Shown one piece after another: positions 22,784-29,900 of a DNA stretch of 29,900 nucleotides (the stretch's first letter is position 1; each line of letters opens with the position of its first letter). Below the pieces are notes generated by a model, which was not told where the DNA came from, searched no databases, and saw only the letters and a list, made by a program, of their open reading frames with translations. The DNA comes from Candidatus Liptonbacteria bacterium RIFOXYD1_FULL_36_11 (lineage in GTDB: Bacteria > Patescibacteriota > Minisyncoccia > UBA6257 > XYB1-36-10): NCBI GenBank assembly GCA_001821375.1, contig MHLG01000017.1, positions 1-29,900 on the forward strand, read 5' to 3'. The position numbers and the translations under genes were made by a program.

Positions 22784-23398
22784 ATGATTCTCACTTATCA
22801 CGGAGACAACTTTTTTAGGGTGCAAAACGGCTCTTTTTCCTTGGTTTCCGACCCAACCAGCGACCGTATGAAGCCCAATATTATCCTAAAAACCATTATC
22901 AATCCGGAAAAAATAAGCGCTTTTTCCGATGCCGGCGCGCAAATTATAGACTCGGCAGGGGAATATGATATTTCTGGCGTGGAGATAAAAGGAATTCAAA
23001 TCATTTCCGAGTCCACTGAAAAATTTGCCAAATTTATTTTTTTAGTAAAAAACTTTGAAAATTTTCGCCTTTGTTTTTTAGGTCATCTTTCCGAACCGCT
23101 TTCTCCAGAAATTATTGATAAAATAGGGGAGGTGGATATTCTTTTTCTTCCTGTCGGTGATGCGCCTTTTCTTTCTGTTGATTCTGCGGTAAAAATTATT
23201 AAACAGCTGGAACCTAAAATAATTATCCCAGCCGTTTTAGCGGATGGCGCCGACAAAAAATTAGCCAAAGAGCTTGGCCGTGAACTGTCTTTGGAAAATA
23301 AATTAGTCCTTAAATTTAAAGATTTACCGGAAAAGGGGAGTCGTCTCGTTATCTTAAAGAATGAGATAATTACAAAACCATTTCGTAGCGAAATTTAA
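22784..23398 (+). CDS. Metallo-beta-lactamase-fold protein, metal site degenerate
   Basis: The 204-residue protein follows the UlaG-like MBL fold, with strands such as SAGEYDISGVEIKGI (about 57-71), FRLCFLGHLSEPLS (about 93-106), VDILFLPVGDAPFLSVDSAVKI (about 115-136) and PKIIIPAVLADGAD (about 142-155). The canonical HxHxDH zinc motif is missing, and most ligand histidines are replaced; only H100 stands in a plausible position. It is therefore probably a non-hydrolytic or altered member. The last 12 residues (NEIITKPFRSEI) are encoded by an inverted-repeat element (23361-23539), so its original C-terminus has been replaced. Role unknown. Confidence 0.7.
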   Translation: MILTYHGDNFFRVQNGSFSLVSDPTSDRMKPNIILKTIINPEKISAFSDAGAQIIDSAGEYDISGVEIKGIQIISESTEKFAKFIFLVKNFENFRLCFLGHLSEPLSPEIIDKIGEVDILFLPVGDAPFLSVDSAVKIIKQLEPKIIIPAVLADGADKKLAKELGRELSLENKLVLKFKDLPEKGSRLVILKNEIITKPFRSEI

Positions 23399-23539
23399 GA
23401 TTTTTAGGCGAAGCGAGGAAAACAAATAAAATGATTTGTAGCCGTAGTAGAACTACGGTAAGAAGCATTTTATGATGTTTGACGAAGCTGCGGCCAAAAA
23501 GCTAAAATTGCAACAGGAATAGTTTTGTAATTATCTCAT
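23361..23539. mobile_element. MITE-like element with 18-bp perfect terminal inverted repeats
   Basis: ATGAGATAATTACAAAAC at 23361-23378 is the exact reverse complement of 23522-23539. The 179-bp element has an inner inverted repeat, ATAAAATG (23426-23433) / CATTTTAT (23466-23473), and a 7-bp hairpin CCGTAGT-AGA-ACTACGG at 23442-23458. It has no ORF of its own. Its left end encodes the last 12 codons of the MBL gene and the stop. Its right end contributes the first two bases of the next gene's ATG. Confidence 0.7.
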
Positions 23540-23882
23540 GAAAAAGGCGATTAAAAAATTTATTAGGGAACTGCAGGAATCAAGCGAAGAAAGAAAAACC
23601 CGTTGGCTTTATGGAAGTTCCGCGGTAGTTTTTGTTTTTGTTATGGTTTTTTGGGTTTCTTTTATTAAAATGGAAGTATCCTCTTCTTCCAATCTTAAAA
23701 ACATCAATGCTTTTGCCACTATTAAACTTGGTATGGAATCCACATATAATTCATTTATTAAAGCTGTAAAAAGTGAAAACATTTTTGAATTTTCCAAAGA
23801 AAAATATAATTTTGTTTTAGATGGTTTACCGAAAATAAAGATTTCGTCTTTTCCTAAAGATAAAAAAACAAACAATAAATAA
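23538..23882 (+). CDS. Small single-pass membrane protein, unknown
   Basis: The 114-residue protein has a basic/charged N-terminal cytoplasmic segment (about 1-24, with SSEERKTRWLYG), one membrane span (about 26-44, AVVFVFVMVFWVSFI) and a short exposed C-terminal part ending in lysines. No known domain is recognised. It sits 19 nt before gyrA on the same strand and is probably co-transcribed with it. Its ATG overlaps the right terminal repeat of the MITE-like element, so its upstream region is element-derived. Confidence 0.65.
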   Translation: MKKAIKKFIRELQESSEERKTRWLYGSSAVVFVFVMVFWVSFIKMEVSSSSNLKNINAFATIKLGMESTYNSFIKAVKSENIFEFSKEKYNFVLDGLPKIKISSFPKDKKTNNK

Positions 23883-23901
23883 TTACCGGTAATTTTTCAC
23901 T

Positions 23902-26382
23902 ATGGAAGAAAAAAATTCTGACCCTAAAAAAATTTCGGATAATAATCTGAAAGAAGAAGAAATAACTAAAGAACTCAAAGAGTCTTTTTTAAGTTACTCT
24001 ATGTCGGTTATTGTGGATCGCGCTCTGCCGGATGTCCGTGACGGATTAAAACCTGTTCATCGCCGCATTCTTTGGGCGATGTGGGATTCCGGCCTTTATC
24101 ATTCCGCTAAATTCAGAAAATCCGCCAACGTCGTTGGAGAAGTTCTTGGCCGTTATCACCCACATGGCGATATGGCTGTTTATGATGCTATGGCGCGCCT
24201 TGCCCAGGACTTTTCTATGCGCTATCCCTTGATTCAAGGTCAAGGAAACTGGGGTTCTATAGATGGCGACTCTCCTGCCGCTATGAGATACACTGAAAGC
24301 CGCTTATCAAAAATTTCCCACGAAATTCTTCAAGATATAGAAAAAGAAACCGTTGATTGGAAACAAAATTATGATGCCAGCCGTCTTGAGCCAAAAGTCC
24401 TTCCCGCCAAACTCCCCAATCTTCTTTTAAACGGCACTATGGGTATTGCTGTTGGTATGGCGACAAGTATTCCGCCGCATAATTTAAACGAAGTGGTTGA
24501 CGCGGCTATTTTCCTTATAGAAAATCCCACCGCCGGCATTGAAGATTTAATGCAATTTATTAAAGGCCCGGATTTTCCGACTGGCGGCATTATTTATGGA
24601 AGAAAAAATATTGCCGAAAGCTATGCCACCGGGCACGGCGCTATTTTAACCCGCGCTAAAACAGAAATAGTTTCCCGAAAGGGAAAAGATAATCAGTTTG
24701 ATATTATCGTTACTGAAATTCCTTATCAGGTTAATAAATCAGACCTTATTAAAAAAATCGCCGATCTGGTTATTGAAAAAAAAATTGAAGGCATAAAAGA
24801 TATCCGCGATGAATCTGATAGGGAAGGTCTGCGTATTGTTATTGAGTTAAAAACAGATATTCCGCCGCAAAAAATATTAAACCAGCTTTTTAAACACACC
24901 GACCTGCAAAAAAACTTTAACTTAAATATGCTTGCTTTAGCTGACGGTCTCCAACCGCAAGTGATGTCCGTTAAGGATATTTTAAGTTTTTATTTAAAAC
25001 ACCGAAAAGAAAGTATCACCCGTCGCTCCGCCTTTGAACTTAAAAAAGCCAAGGAGCGCGCCCATATATTAGAAGGTTTAGATAAAGCCCTTTCTATTAT
25101 AGATAAGGTTATCACTACTATTAAAAAATCAGCTAATCGTGAAGAAGCTGAAGTTAATCTTATTAAAAATTTTAAATTTTCTGTTATTCAAGCAAATGCC
25201 ATTTTGGATATGCGCCTGCAATCATTAGCTTCTTTAGAAAGAAAAAAGATAGAAGATGAACTGAAAGAAAAGAAAAAAATAATTGCCGACTTGGAAATTC
25301 TTTTAAAAAGTCCGGCTAAAATAATGAAAATCGTGAAAGACGAGCTTGTTGATTTAAAAGAACGTTTTGGTGACGAACGCCGCACTAAAGTTGTTTCTGG
25401 AGAAGTGGACGATTTTAAAGAAGAAGATCTTATTCCGGAAGAAGAAACAATTATCACTCTTTCTGTTAAGGGCTACATTAAACGTCTGCCGCCCGACTCC
25501 TTTAAAAGCCAACGCCGCGGCGGCAAAGGCCTTATCGGTTCCGATATTGGCGACGAAGATATGGTTAGTTTGTTTGCCAACGCCAACACCCACGACAACA
25601 CCCTCTTCTTTACCGATAAAGGAAAAGTTTTTCAAACTAAAGTTTACGAAATTCCTCAAGCTAGCCGTGTTTCTAAAGGTAAAGCCATTAATAATTTTTT
25701 AGACATTCCTGCTTCCGATAAAATTAGCGCTATCATTTCTTATTCTGCTGATAAAACTGATAAAAATTTATCTGACAAGTTTCTGGTTATGGCGACTCGT
25801 AGCGGCGTGATAAAAAAGACGTCTCTGGAAGATTTTAAAAATGTGAGAAAAAACGGCATCATCGCTATTAATCTCAAAAAAGACGACGAGTTAAGATGGG
25901 TTGAACTTTCTTATGGCAAAGATGAAATTATTTTAACAACTGAAGGCGGACAAGCTATTCGTTTTAAAGAAACTGATATTCGTTCTATGGGACGTTCTTC
26001 AACTGGAGTTATGGCTATCAGGCTTAAAAAATCCGACAAAGTCAGCTCTATGAATGTTATTAGAAAAGATGAAGACATAAAAGAAAAAAAGCTTTTAGTT
26101 CTTATGGATAGGGGATACGGCAAACAAACATCACTTAAAGAATATAAAGTGCAGAAAAGGGGAGGCTCTGGCATAAAAACTGCAAAAATTACCGCTAAAA
26201 CCGGCCGCCTTATTGATGCTAAAATAATCTCCAATGAAGAAGAACTTTTTGCTCTTTCAGTTAAAGGGCAGATTATCAAAACCAAAATTAGCGAAGTTAG
26301 AACTGCTAGTCGCGCCACTCAAGGCGTCCGCGTTATGAATGTGGCGGAAGGAGATAAAGTCGCCGGCATCGTCTGCCTTTAA
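23902..26382 (+). CDS. gyrA: DNA gyrase subunit A
   Basis: GyrA carries the DNA breakage-reunion site of the gyrase A2B2 complex, which adds negative supercoils. The 826 residues include the winged-helix core with catalytic Tyr130 (AAMRYTESRLS), the coiled coil (about 370-500) and the C-terminal beta-pinwheel. The GyrA box QRRGGKG is at 537-543, which separates gyrase from ParC. In the quinolone region HPHGDMAVYDAMARLAQDF, the position equal to E. coli Ser83 is Met91, while the Asp87 equivalent (D95) is kept. gyrB is not adjacent. The 26383-26741 gap follows without a clear terminator. Confidence 0.97.
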   Translation: MEEKNSDPKKISDNNLKEEEITKELKESFLSYSMSVIVDRALPDVRDGLKPVHRRILWAMWDSGLYHSAKFRKSANVVGEVLGRYHPHGDMAVYDAMARLAQDFSMRYPLIQGQGNWGSIDGDSPAAMRYTESRLSKISHEILQDIEKETVDWKQNYDASRLEPKVLPAKLPNLLLNGTMGIAVGMATSIPPHNLNEVVDAAIFLIENPTAGIEDLMQFIKGPDFPTGGIIYGRKNIAESYATGHGAILTRAKTEIVSRKGKDNQFDIIVTEIPYQVNKSDLIKKIADLVIEKKIEGIKDIRDESDREGLRIVIELKTDIPPQKILNQLFKHTDLQKNFNLNMLALADGLQPQVMSVKDILSFYLKHRKESITRRSAFELKKAKERAHILEGLDKALSIIDKVITTIKKSANREEAEVNLIKNFKFSVIQANAILDMRLQSLASLERKKIEDELKEKKKIIADLEILLKSPAKIMKIVKDELVDLKERFGDERRTKVVSGEVDDFKEEDLIPEEETIITLSVKGYIKRLPPDSFKSQRRGGKGLIGSDIGDEDMVSLFANANTHDNTLFFTDKGKVFQTKVYEIPQASRVSKGKAINNFLDIPASDKISAIISYSADKTDKNLSDKFLVMATRSGVIKKTSLEDFKNVRKNGIIAINLKKDDELRWVELSYGKDEIILTTEGGQAIRFKETDIRSMGRSSTGVMAIRLKKSDKVSSMNVIRKDEDIKEKKLLVLMDRGYGKQTSLKEYKVQKRGGSGIKTAKITAKTGRLIDAKIISNEEELFALSVKGQIIKTKISEVRTASRATQGVRVMNVAEGDKVAGIVCL

Positions 26383-26508
26383 TTTTTTACTATCGCCTAA
26401 TTTTTTAACTAAGCTCTTTAAAAGTAAGCTCGGGAGAAGACTATTTTTATTTTCGCAAAATTGTATAATTAACTTGAAAGTATATAACTAGTAATTAACA
26501 ACTTTTCT

Positions 26509-26690
26509 TTCTTTATAAACTTTTGACTAGAGTTTTTTATTAAATATTAACTCCTTTTTCTGTCATTCTGAACTTGATTCAGAATCCAGTTCTTCTTCTA
26601 TTTTTTGATTTTTTTCATCCTTGTCTACCGGCAGGAAGACCGTTAAATAAAATCCTTTTTTCTTTATAAACTTTTGATTAGAGTTTTTTA
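26509..26690 (+). repeat. Repeats in the gyrA-SBP intergenic gap
   Basis: A 31-bp segment beginning TTCTTTATAAACTTTTGA occurs at 26509-26539 and, with one change, at 26660-26690. Between them lie a GTCATTCTGAAC...CAGAATCCAG palindrome (26562-26588) and a CTACCGGCAGG relative. No gene is visible in 26383-26741. Confidence 0.6.
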
Positions 26691-26729
26691 ATTAAAAATT
26701 AGTCATTAGAAATTAGTCACTAGTTATTC

Positions 26730-26735
26730 TATAAT
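26730..26735 (+). promoter_or_regulatory. TATAAT hexamer 6 nt upstream of the solute-binding protein ATG
   Basis: TATAAT-AATTTT-ATG would make a leaderless mRNA. A weak -35 such as TTAGAA (26706-26711) is 18 nt away. Confidence 0.5.
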
Positions 26736-26741
26736 AATTTT

Positions 26742-28034
26742 ATGTCCAACTCTCGCCTCGCTATAATTTCTCTTTCTATTGTTTTAATTGTTTCTCTTTT
26801 TGGCGCCTTTTATTTTTTCCGCCGCGCCGACTTAGGCGCTAAAACTCCTCTTACTTTTTGGGGTGTCTACGACGACGCAGAATCTTTCTCTAGCGCTATT
26901 GCCGGCTTTCAAAAACTCTACCCGAACATCTCCGTAAATTATGTAAAAAAAGACGAGACTACCTATGAATCCGATCTTTTAAATGCTCTTGCTTTAGATG
27001 AAGCTCCAGACATTATAATGATTCATAATTCCTGGCTTCCTAAATATGCCAACAAACTTGCTTCCGCTCCCGACACCGCTGTTTCTATAAAAACTCTCCG
27101 CGACTCTTTCCCTGGAGTAGTAGAACAAGACTTTACCGCCAGCGGCAAAATTTTTGCTCTTCCTCTTAATCTTGATACTCTTGCTCTTTTCTACAACAAA
27201 AAACTTTTTAACTCGCAAAATATTGCTTTCCCGCCTGCCACTTGGGATGAGTTTTCTGACGATTCCGCAAAGCTTAAAAAAATAAACCAAGCGGGGAAAA
27301 TTGAACGCGCCGGCGCCGCTTTTGGCGGTTCCGCCGATAGCATCAATCGTGAAAGCGATATTTTAAGTCTTTTAATGCTTCAAAGCGGCGCCGCTATGGT
27401 AAAAGATGATTTCTCCGAAGCGAGCTTTTTCCACTCCGGAGAAAACGGCCAATATCCCGGCCAAAACGCTTTAAATTTTTATGTCAGTTTTGCTAATCCC
27501 AAATCTTCCAACTACACCTGGAACGACAATCTTCATTATTCCATTGACGCTTTTAGCGAAGGCTCTGCGGCAATGATGATAAATTACTCTCATAAGATAA
27601 ATGAAGTAAAAACAAAAAATCCTTTTCTTGATTTTGGCGTTGCCCCGGTTCCTCAATTAAAAGGCGCTGACATTCAGGTAAATTATCCTGATTACTGGGG
27701 CGCGGCAGTTCTTTCAAAATCAAAAAATACTTCCGCTTCCTGGACTTTTACTTCTTATCTTTCTCTTAATTTAGACGCGGCTAATTCTTATTTTCAAACC
27801 ACAAAAAGACCGCCGGCTTTAAGAAGCCTTATCTCTTCTTGTCAAAACGATCCGGATATCGGCTCTTTCTGTTCCCAATCTCTCTCCGCTCGCTCTTGGC
27901 CTAAGATTGATAATAATAAAATAGATATCATTTTTTCCGATATGATAAAATCAATCTTAAGTGGAAAACTTTCTTCTTCCGACGCTCTTCGTCAAGCCGA
28001 AGATAATGTTACTCTTCTTATGAAACAATTATAA
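26742..28034 (+). CDS. ABC-type extracellular solute-binding protein (family 1), membrane-anchored
   Basis: The 430-residue protein has an N-terminal membrane anchor (about 6-27) with no lipobox cysteine, then a family-1 (sugar-type) binding protein. Visible features are PLTFWGVYDDAESFSSAIAGFQKLYPNISVNY (about 36-67), DEAPDIIMIHNSWLPKYA (about 86-103), GKIFALPLNLDTLALFYNKKLF (about 135-156) and a later EGSAAMMINYSHKI (about 273-286). It should capture a solute outside the membrane. No ABC permease or ATPase genes are near, so the partner is elsewhere or the protein has another role. Its stop codon lies inside a copy of a dispersed repeat. Confidence 0.88.
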   Translation: MSNSRLAIISLSIVLIVSLFGAFYFFRRADLGAKTPLTFWGVYDDAESFSSAIAGFQKLYPNISVNYVKKDETTYESDLLNALALDEAPDIIMIHNSWLPKYANKLASAPDTAVSIKTLRDSFPGVVEQDFTASGKIFALPLNLDTLALFYNKKLFNSQNIAFPPATWDEFSDDSAKLKKINQAGKIERAGAAFGGSADSINRESDILSLLMLQSGAAMVKDDFSEASFFHSGENGQYPGQNALNFYVSFANPKSSNYTWNDNLHYSIDAFSEGSAAMMINYSHKINEVKTKNPFLDFGVAPVPQLKGADIQVNYPDYWGAAVLSKSKNTSASWTFTSYLSLNLDAANSYFQTTKRPPALRSLISSCQNDPDIGSFCSQSLSARSWPKIDNNKIDIIFSDMIKSILSGKLSSSDALRQAEDNVTLLMKQL

Positions 28035-28070
28035 TTCTTATTATATCCTGAGTTCTTAACGAAGGACTAC
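28031..28070. repeat. Dispersed repeat (TATCCTGAG...GAAGGACTAC family)
   Basis: The copy starts ATAATTCTTATTATATCCTG and ends GAAGGACTAC. It contains the stop codon of the solute-binding protein gene. Confidence 0.65.
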
Positions 28071-28126
28071 GTATAATTTTTCAACTTTATAACTTTATAA
28101 ACTTTCAGACTTTATAAACTTACTAA

Positions 28127-29056
28127 ATGTTTTTTAAAAAAAATAATTTTATTGCCTTTTTTATTTTTTCTTTTATTTTTCTTTCTTTATTTTTTCCGGT
28201 TTTTTCCCTTGCCGCCGGTCTTTCCGGTCCTTTGGTAATCTGTGCCGACATAAATAACTGTAATTTTTGCGACCTTCTCCAAACTGCAAAAAACATTCTT
28301 GATTTCAGTATTCAACTTGCCTTTATTCTTGTCGTCGCCTACACCGTCTGGGGCGGCCTGCAAATTATGGTCTCCGGCGCTTTTGAAAGTCTTTATTCCA
28401 AAGGTAAAAAACTTATCACTAACGCCGCCATCGGCTTGGTTATTATTCTCGTCTCCTGGGTTTTTGTTGACCAACTGATTAGAGTAATGGTCGGTGGCAG
28501 TATTTTTCAAGGAAACTTCTCTGGCTGGGTCTGGAATGAAATTCCTTGCGATCTCAACAAAGTAGACCTCCCAGCTATAAGTAATTCTGGAAGCGGGACT
28601 GTTACTCCTGGTGGCGGAGGGTTTTCTGGTGGTCAAGAGTTGTGCAATAATCCCGCAAAACTTGCTGAAAAATATGGCGTTCCTTATCCGGTAAAAAACT
28701 CTTTTGATATTGACGCTATAATTGGTTGTGTTAATGGCTCGCTGAATAAAATGATAGACCAAAATCAAATATACACTTCTGATCGTGACCATCCTTTATG
28801 TAATTACACCAGAGGAGAAAAAATTTGTGGGGATTGCTCTCATAAAGTCTATTCTTGCCATTATGGAGGAATGGCAGGTCACATGGGAGTTCTCGCCGTT
28901 GACTTCAACGCCGCTGTTGGTATATCCGAGTCAAAACTCAATGACGAAATAAACAAAATTGCTCGAGCAGGCGATTGTGGAATAAGTATCTCAAACGTCA
29001 TATTTGAAGACGACCACACCCACATTAGCGCCCCTTCCTGTAACAGTAAATATTAA
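28127..29056 (+). CDS. T4SS-pilin-like membrane protein fused to an M15-type peptidase-like domain
   Basis: The 309-residue protein has a signal-like start (about 1-30, cleavage plausible after SLAA) and two membrane spans (about 57-79 and 97-121) with a short basic loop (SKGKKLITN), the TrbC/VirB2-type pilin arrangement common in Patescibacteria. A Gly/Ser-rich linker (about 151-170) leads to a cysteine-rich C-terminal domain. There, SCHYGGMAGHMGVLAVDFNA (243-262) and DDHTHIS (295-301) give the H-x6-D ... H-x-H pattern of M15/VanY-like zinc peptidases (H252, D259, H299). About ten cysteines outside the membrane suggest disulfides. If active it would cut peptidoglycan cross-peptides near a surface structure. 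This is inferred from motifs only. Confidence 0.7.
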   Translation: MFFKKNNFIAFFIFSFIFLSLFFPVFSLAAGLSGPLVICADINNCNFCDLLQTAKNILDFSIQLAFILVVAYTVWGGLQIMVSGAFESLYSKGKKLITNAAIGLVIILVSWVFVDQLIRVMVGGSIFQGNFSGWVWNEIPCDLNKVDLPAISNSGSGTVTPGGGGFSGGQELCNNPAKLAEKYGVPYPVKNSFDIDAIIGCVNGSLNKMIDQNQIYTSDRDHPLCNYTRGEKICGDCSHKVYSCHYGGMAGHMGVLAVDFNAAVGISESKLNDEINKIARAGDCGISISNVIFEDDHTHISAPSCNSKY

Positions 29057-29075
29057 TCTTTCTCTTTCTTCTTCT

Positions 29076-29400
29076 GTCATTCCGGCGTAAGCCGGAATCC
29101 AGTTATAATTCCTATTATATCCTGAGTTCTTAACGAAGGACTACCTACTACTTTCTAAACTGTTTACCCTGTTAAATAAAATCCTTTGGATTTTAATTTG
29201 TAAAGCAAATTATTTAACAGGGTGAACTTTCAACTTTCTGCTTTTCTTCTTCTGTCATTCCGGCGAAAGCCAGAATCCAATTATAATTCCTATTATATCT
29301 TGAGCGTAGTCGAAGAACTATCTTTATTTCTGTCATTCCGGCGCAGGCCGGAATCCAGTTATAATTCCTATTATATCCTGAGTTTTTAACGAAGGACTAC
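29076..29400. repeat. Composite repeat array between the two pilin-like genes
   Basis: The 29057-29481 gap has no gene. GTCATTCCGGC...GCCGGAATCCAG palindromes at 29076-29102, 29254-29280 (two changes) and 29332-29358 are each followed by an ATAATTCCTATTATATC-type repeat (29105-29144, 29283-29320, 29361-29400), giving three composite copies. Between the first and second lies a long hairpin, ACCCTGTTAAATAA (29166-29179) paired with TTATTTAACAGGGT (29210-29223), with inner stems AATCC/GGATT and AATTTG/CAAATT. Confidence 0.8.
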
Positions 29401-29446
29401 CTACTACTTTCTAACTTTATAAACTTTTAACTATCTTGTAATATCT

Positions 29447-29474
29447 TTGTTTTTCTTTTTCTTCTTGCTATAAT
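29447..29474 (+). promoter_or_regulatory. Promoter of the second pilin-like gene, leaderless
   Basis: TTGTTT (29447-29452), a 16-nt spacer and TATAAT (29469-29474) are present, with the ATG 7 nt further on. Confidence 0.55.
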
Positions 29475-29481
29475 TTCTTTA

Positions 29482-29900
29482 ATGTCATTTTTTCTCTCAA
29501 AAATTTTTTTAATAAATACCGCCCTCGCAGATGGAACCAGCAGTTCCATCACCATCTCTAATCCCCTCGGTTCTATCTCCACCATTCCCGGTTTAATAAA
29601 TAAAATAATAGATTTTCTCGCCACTTTAGGCATCCCTGTAGTTACTCTTCTTGTTATTTATGGCGGATGGCAAATATTGATCGCCGGCGGCAACGAAACT
29701 AATTTTACTAAAGGAAAAAACACTATAACTTACGCCGCTCTCGGTTACGGTATAGTTCTTATTGCTAAAGGCGTTTCAGGCTTAGTTGAATATATGCTGA
29801 CTGGAAGCACCACCCAAGCTACAATTGACGTCGGTGGTATTATATCCCGTTCTGCTAACTGGCTGTTAGGCTTAATGTTAGCTCTTTCTGTTATTATGGC
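29482..29900 (+). CDS. T4SS-pilin-like (TrbC/VirB2-type) protein, cut by the window edge
   Basis: The ATG at 29482 starts MSFFLSKIFLINTALADG, a signal-peptide-like segment. Two membrane spans follow, around residues 42-69 (FLATLGIPVVTLLVIYGGWQ, then ILIAGG) and 84-105 (AALGYGIVLIAKGVSGLVEY), joined by a short basic loop (NETNFTKGKNT). This is the same plan as the N-terminal half of the gene at 28127. In-frame codons upstream run back to a TAA at 29428 without another ATG/GTG/TTG. After a linker, a third hydrophobic stretch (SANWLLGLMLALSVIMA) begins as the window ends, so the full protein is longer. Such proteins may form conjugation-type pili or pores. Confidence 0.75.
   Translation, partial: MSFFLSKIFLINTALADGTSSSITISNPLGSISTIPGLINKIIDFLATLGIPVVTLLVIYGGWQILIAGGNETNFTKGKNTITYAALGYGIVLIAKGVSGLVEYMLTGSTTQATIDVGGIISRSANWLLGLMLALSVIM

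Noticed and set aside
24001..25000. The gyrase gene could be parC.
   Set aside because: The QRRGGKG GyrA box at residues 537-543 is intact, which marks gyrase.

Overview
The window looks like chromosomal DNA from a Candidate Phyla Radiation (Patescibacteria) bacterium, probably of the Parcubacteria/Paceibacteria side. This is inferred from gene content: a core replication/translation block with very reduced versions of familiar proteins (a 44-residue L34, a short YidC, a KhpB/Jag without its Jag-N domain, a trigger factor without its PPIase domain), a small EF-Tu-like protein, an orphan membrane-anchored solute-binding protein, and two-membrane-span 'T4SS pilin'-type proteins. The DNA is AT-rich. 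TGA acts as a stop (yraN ends with it), so the Gracilibacteria UGA=Gly code does not apply.

Layout. Positions 1-1414 hold dnaA on the minus strand. It diverges from the classic rpmH-rnpA-yidC-khpB run on the plus strand (1626-3288), which ends in a bidirectional terminator. From 14779 down to 3354 nearly everything is on the minus strand: a beta-CASP metallo-beta-lactamase RNase, a SLOG/LOG-like protein, an EF-Tu-domain-like protein, an APC-type permease, an O-antigen-ligase-type membrane protein, tRNA-Val, yraN, nusA, a K+-independent H+-pyrophosphatase, trigger factor and clpP. The 0.9-kb gap at 9080-9880 holds an array of eight parS (ParB-binding) sites, a centromere-like region about 8 kb from dnaA. 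An isolated hypothetical gene with its own strong promoter, structured leader and terminator sits at 14985-16150. Next come ruvA, tRNA-Ile(UAU) and ftsH; ftsH carries a 426-residue LAGLIDADG intein exactly inside the Walker A motif. A NYN-domain gene, an S1-domain protein (rpsA-like), a degenerate MBL protein, a small membrane protein and gyrA follow. The right end has an orphan ABC-type binding protein, a pilin-like protein fused to an apparent M15-type peptidase domain, and a second pilin-like gene cut by the window edge.

How the genes work together. The window is mostly information processing (DnaA, gyrase, RuvA, NusA, L34, RNase P protein, S1), membrane insertion and protein quality control (YidC, trigger factor, ClpP, FtsH), PPi-driven proton pumping, and surface functions. 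Intergenic DNA is rich in dispersed palindromes and at least three short elements with terminal inverted repeats. Many genes have a TATAAT-like hexamer only 6-10 nt before the ATG, which suggests leaderless or nearly leaderless mRNAs; the two genes with good Shine-Dalgarno sequences (15237 and 20674) stand out. No complete new multi-gene defence or metabolic system is evident. The most interesting items are the parS doublet array, the P-loop intein in FtsH, the pilin-peptidase fusion, the inverted-repeat element that supplies the end of a coding region, the tRNA-Ile(UAU), and the structured leader before the orphan gene at 15237.
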